Shown here: piece by piece, positions 44,524-46,192 of the stretch | How the letters are laid out: the number at the start of each line of letters is the position of its first letter | Numbering within the stretch: the first letter of the stretch is position 1 | Source: an uncultured Bacilli bacterium | Lineage (GTDB): Bacteria > Bacillota_I > Bacilli_A > RF39 > UBA660 | Direction: 5' to 3' | DNA length: 46,192 nucleotides | NCBI GenBank assembly: GCA_934098555.1 | Contig: CAKOOQ010000004.1 | Location: forward strand, 1 to 46,192 | Notes under the pieces: generated by a model | Seen by the model: only the letters and a program-made list of their open reading frames with translations | Database searches by the model: none | Told to the model about the DNA's origin: nothing | Program-made: the position numbers and the translations under genes

Positions 44524-44778
44524 TTGAAAAGAATATATATAAGTGAGTATCATAAGAGTATGGGAACTTTAATTGATGTATCAAGAGGAGTAGATTATGC
44601 GATGGGACACTATCCTGACGCTATAAATATTCCATATCAAAAATTGATGCTATATCATGACCACTATTTAAATAAAAAAGAAGCTTACTATATTACGTGT
44701 CATAAAGGTATTCATAGTAGAAAAGCTGTCAATATGTTAGAATTTCTAGGTTATAATGTGACGCAGGTGCTATCATAA
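44524..44778 (+). CDS. Single-domain rhodanese-like sulfurtransferase
   Basis: This 84-residue protein shows the rhodanese pattern GTLIDVSRGVDYAMGHYPDA with INIPY, followed by the active-site loop YYITCHKGIHSRKA (Cys persulfide) and LGYNVTQVL. It would move sulfane sulfur, or sense or detoxify it, in the cytoplasm. The start is likely the TTG at 44524, 4 nt after AGGTGAG; a GTG at 44515 overlaps that site and an ATG at 44560 would remove the first strand. A terminator hairpin follows. Confidence 0.82.
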   Translation: MKRIYISEYHKSMGTLIDVSRGVDYAMGHYPDAINIPYQKLMLYHDHYLNKKEAYYITCHKGIHSRKAVNMLEFLGYNVTQVLS

Positions 44779-44779
44779 A

Positions 44780-44813
44780 AAAATCGTCTTTTAAGGAAAG
44801 GCGTTTTTTTAAA
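44780..44813 (+). terminator. Terminator after the rhodanese gene
   Basis: CGTCTTT and AAAGGCG form a 7-bp stem with one wobble, flanked by A and T runs. Confidence 0.75.
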
Positions 44814-44837
44814 ATAGTAAAATAAAGAACGTTCTGA

Positions 44838-44843
44838 TATAAT
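44838..44843 (+). promoter_or_regulatory. Extended -10 of rmuC
   Basis: TATAAT preceded by TGA lies 27 nt before rmuC; the -35 region is not clear. Confidence 0.5.
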
Positions 44844-44870
44844 AAGAGTACGTAAAAGGGATGATTTAAT

Positions 44871-45959
44871 ATGGAATTTATTATTATAGGTTTATTCATT
44901 TTGTTAATTTTATTGATACTCTTTTTAATCCATAAACTCAATCAAAATAGACATGACGATACTATAATCACCGAGCGTCTTGGTAAATTAGAAACCAATA
45001 TGATTAAAGAACTAGGGGATTTTAAATATGATTTTTCAAGAAGCTTAAAAGAAGATTTCAGTCTTTTAAATGATCGCGTTGAAAGACGTCTTTTTGATAT
45101 TAATGAAAAAGTTAATACACGTATTGATGAAAACTTTGAAAAAACAAATAAAACTTTTTCAAGTGTTTTAGAACGCCTTTCTAAAATTGATGAAGCCCAA
45201 AAAAAGATTGATTCTTTATCCAGTGATATCGTTTCTTTACAAAGCGTTTTAACGGATAAAAAAACACGTGGTATTTTTGGGGAAGTTAACTTAAATTATA
45301 TTTTGGCTAATGTTTTTGGGGAAAACAATTCTCATATTTACGAGCTGCAAAAGCATATGTCCAATGGTTTTATCGCGGATGCGGTTATTTATGCACCAAA
45401 ACCCTTAGGCATGATGTGTATTGATTCTAAATTTCCTTTAGAAAACTATGAAAGGATGATAGATAAAAACGTATCGAAGGAAGAACGCGATGTAGCAACC
45501 AAATTATTTAAAAGCGATGTTAAAAAACATATTGAAGCGATTGCCAGTAAGTATATCATTGCTGGAGAAACTGCCAGTCAGGCTATTTTGTTTTTACCAG
45601 CAGAGGCTATTTTTGCCGAGTTAAATGCCTATCATTCTGATTTACTTAAAGAAGCTTACAAAAAAAGAGTGTGGATAACTTCTCCAACTACTCTTATGAG
45701 TACTTTAACTACTATCGCGATGATTATTAAAAATATAGAACGAGATAAATACGCTAAAATTATTCAAATAGAACTCAACAAATTGGCTGTTGAATTTTCA
45801 AGATATAAGGAAAGATGGGATAAATTATCAAGAAGTATTGATACAGTAAGTAAAGATGTGAAAGATATCCATAGCACGACTGAAAAAATAACCAAGCGCT
45901 TTGATTCTATCAATAAGGTAGATTTAAAATCTCTTGAGAATACCGAAAAGAATCTTTGA
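44871..45959 (+). CDS. rmuC: DNA recombination protein RmuC
   Basis: This 362-residue protein has an N-terminal membrane helix (about 3-22), a long coiled coil (about 25-125) and the RmuC nuclease-like core: LTDKKTRGIFGEVNLNYILA, IYAPKPLGMMCIDSKFPLEN, and IIAGETASQAILFLPAEAIF, then WITSPTTLMSTLTTIAMI. RmuC limits DNA inversions and rearrangements. The ATG follows AAAAGGGATGA. It ends with a clear terminator (AAGAATC and GGTTCTT with a T-run). Confidence 0.95.
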   Translation: MEFIIIGLFILLILLILFLIHKLNQNRHDDTIITERLGKLETNMIKELGDFKYDFSRSLKEDFSLLNDRVERRLFDINEKVNTRIDENFEKTNKTFSSVLERLSKIDEAQKKIDSLSSDIVSLQSVLTDKKTRGIFGEVNLNYILANVFGENNSHIYELQKHMSNGFIADAVIYAPKPLGMMCIDSKFPLENYERMIDKNVSKEERDVATKLFKSDVKKHIEAIASKYIIAGETASQAILFLPAEAIFAELNAYHSDLLKEAYKKRVWITSPTTLMSTLTTIAMIIKNIERDKYAKIIQIELNKLAVEFSRYKERWDKLSRSIDTVSKDVKDIHSTTEKITKRFDSINKVDLKSLENTEKNL

Positions 45960-45976
45960 TAGGTTCTTTTTTTAGC
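45950..45976 (+). terminator. rmuC terminator
   Basis: AAGAATC and GGTTCTT form a 7-bp stem with one wobble pair, overlapping the stop codon, then seven T. Confidence 0.85.
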
Positions 45977-45993
45977 ATGTTTTGTCGAATCGG

Positions 45994-46021
45994 TTGCAAA
46001 TGAATTTTTTTTATGTAGAAT
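45994..46021 (+). promoter_or_regulatory. Promoter of the last, partial gene
   Basis: TTGCAA (45994-45999), 16 nt and TAGAAT (46016-46021) lie 49 nt before the start codon. Confidence 0.55.
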
Positions 46022-46070
46022 AAGGCCTACTTTTGTACAAAAGAACATTTTAAAAGAAAGGAGATAGATA

Positions 46071-46192
46071 ATGACAACAAAAGAGAAAATTAAATTTCCG
46101 TTACTTAAAGATAAAGTAGCTAAAAAATTATTTACCGAGAAGAAAGTAGGCTTAGAGTATCTTCGGACAATCATCAGTCTAGCCATCGGTAT
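46071..46192 (+). CDS. 5' end of an unknown gene, possibly a Rpn-type PD-(D/E)XK nuclease
   Basis: The last 122 bases open a frame from ATG 46071 after the strong site AAAGGAGA. The 40 residues visible include TTKEKIKFPLLKDKVAKKLF and LEYLRTIISLAIG. The start faintly resembles the N-terminus of Rpn/YhgA-type PD-(D/E)XK nuclease-transposases, which begin with a similar lysine-rich stretch and leucine-rich helix, but the nuclease motifs lie outside the window. The remaining gene is cut off by the window edge. Family assignment is weak. Confidence 0.6.
   Translation, partial: MTTKEKIKFPLLKDKVAKKLFTEKKVGLEYLRTIISLAIG

Overview
The window comes from a low-GC, spore-forming member of the Bacillota, most likely an uncultured lineage of the class Bacilli (for example the RF39/Erysipelotrichales neighbourhood). 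That placement is inference from gene content, not a measured phylogeny. TGA is used as a stop and Trp is TGG, so the standard bacterial code applies and this is not a Mycoplasma-type code. Sporulation genes are scattered throughout: a CotY/CotZ-type coat protein, SpoIVA, YlbJ, YlbL, sigma-G and SpoVIF. Housekeeping genes include mutY, a DUF368 polyprenyl-phosphate translocase, hup, an M18 aminopeptidase, pyk, der and rmuC.

The main feature is a very large cell-surface machine split over three blocks. Block A (6212-11282) encodes a membrane-anchored peptidoglycan hydrolase with lysozyme-like and M23 domains, a lipoprotein, and a VirD4/TraG coupling ATPase. Block B (11663-23509) is a Tad/Flp-type pilus operon: a secreted protein, a 1204-residue cysteine-rich secreted protein, TadE-like proteins, two CpaB-like proteins, the CpaF/TadA ATPase, TadB and TadC, two Flp-like pilins, two paired minor pilin-like proteins and a TadZ/CpaE-like protein. 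Block C (29077-38484) is a conjugation-type T4SS core: six proteins with a VirB2-like two-helix domain, several carrying secreted ectodomains and one a C39-like peptidase domain, followed by VirB6-, VirB3/PrgI- and VirB4-like proteins, the last split over two reading frames. No relaxase, integrase, primase or plasmid replication gene is seen, so this looks like a chromosomally fixed secretion or pilus system rather than a conjugative element.

Between blocks B and C lie a type III toxin-antitoxin module (three 36-nt tandem RNA repeats, a terminator, and a ToxN/AbiQ-family toxin) and the housekeeping run spoIVA-hup-M18 peptidase-pyk. Upstream of the system (1-6113) are an IS30 transposase remnant, a membrane-anchored orphan EIIB domain, the coat protein, an unknown protein, a metallophosphoesterase with an eroded active site, a CPBP protease, mutY and the DUF368 gene. 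Downstream (38509-46192) are ylbJ, ylbL, sigG, an orphan type IV pseudopilin, der, three small XRE regulators, spoVIF, a rhodanese, rmuC and the start of one more gene.

Intergenic regions are short and usually hold a clear hairpin terminator and a sigma-A-like promoter. The only gene-free stretch over 300 bases is 11283-11662, which carries a candidate small RNA or leader with its own terminator, then the promoter of block B.
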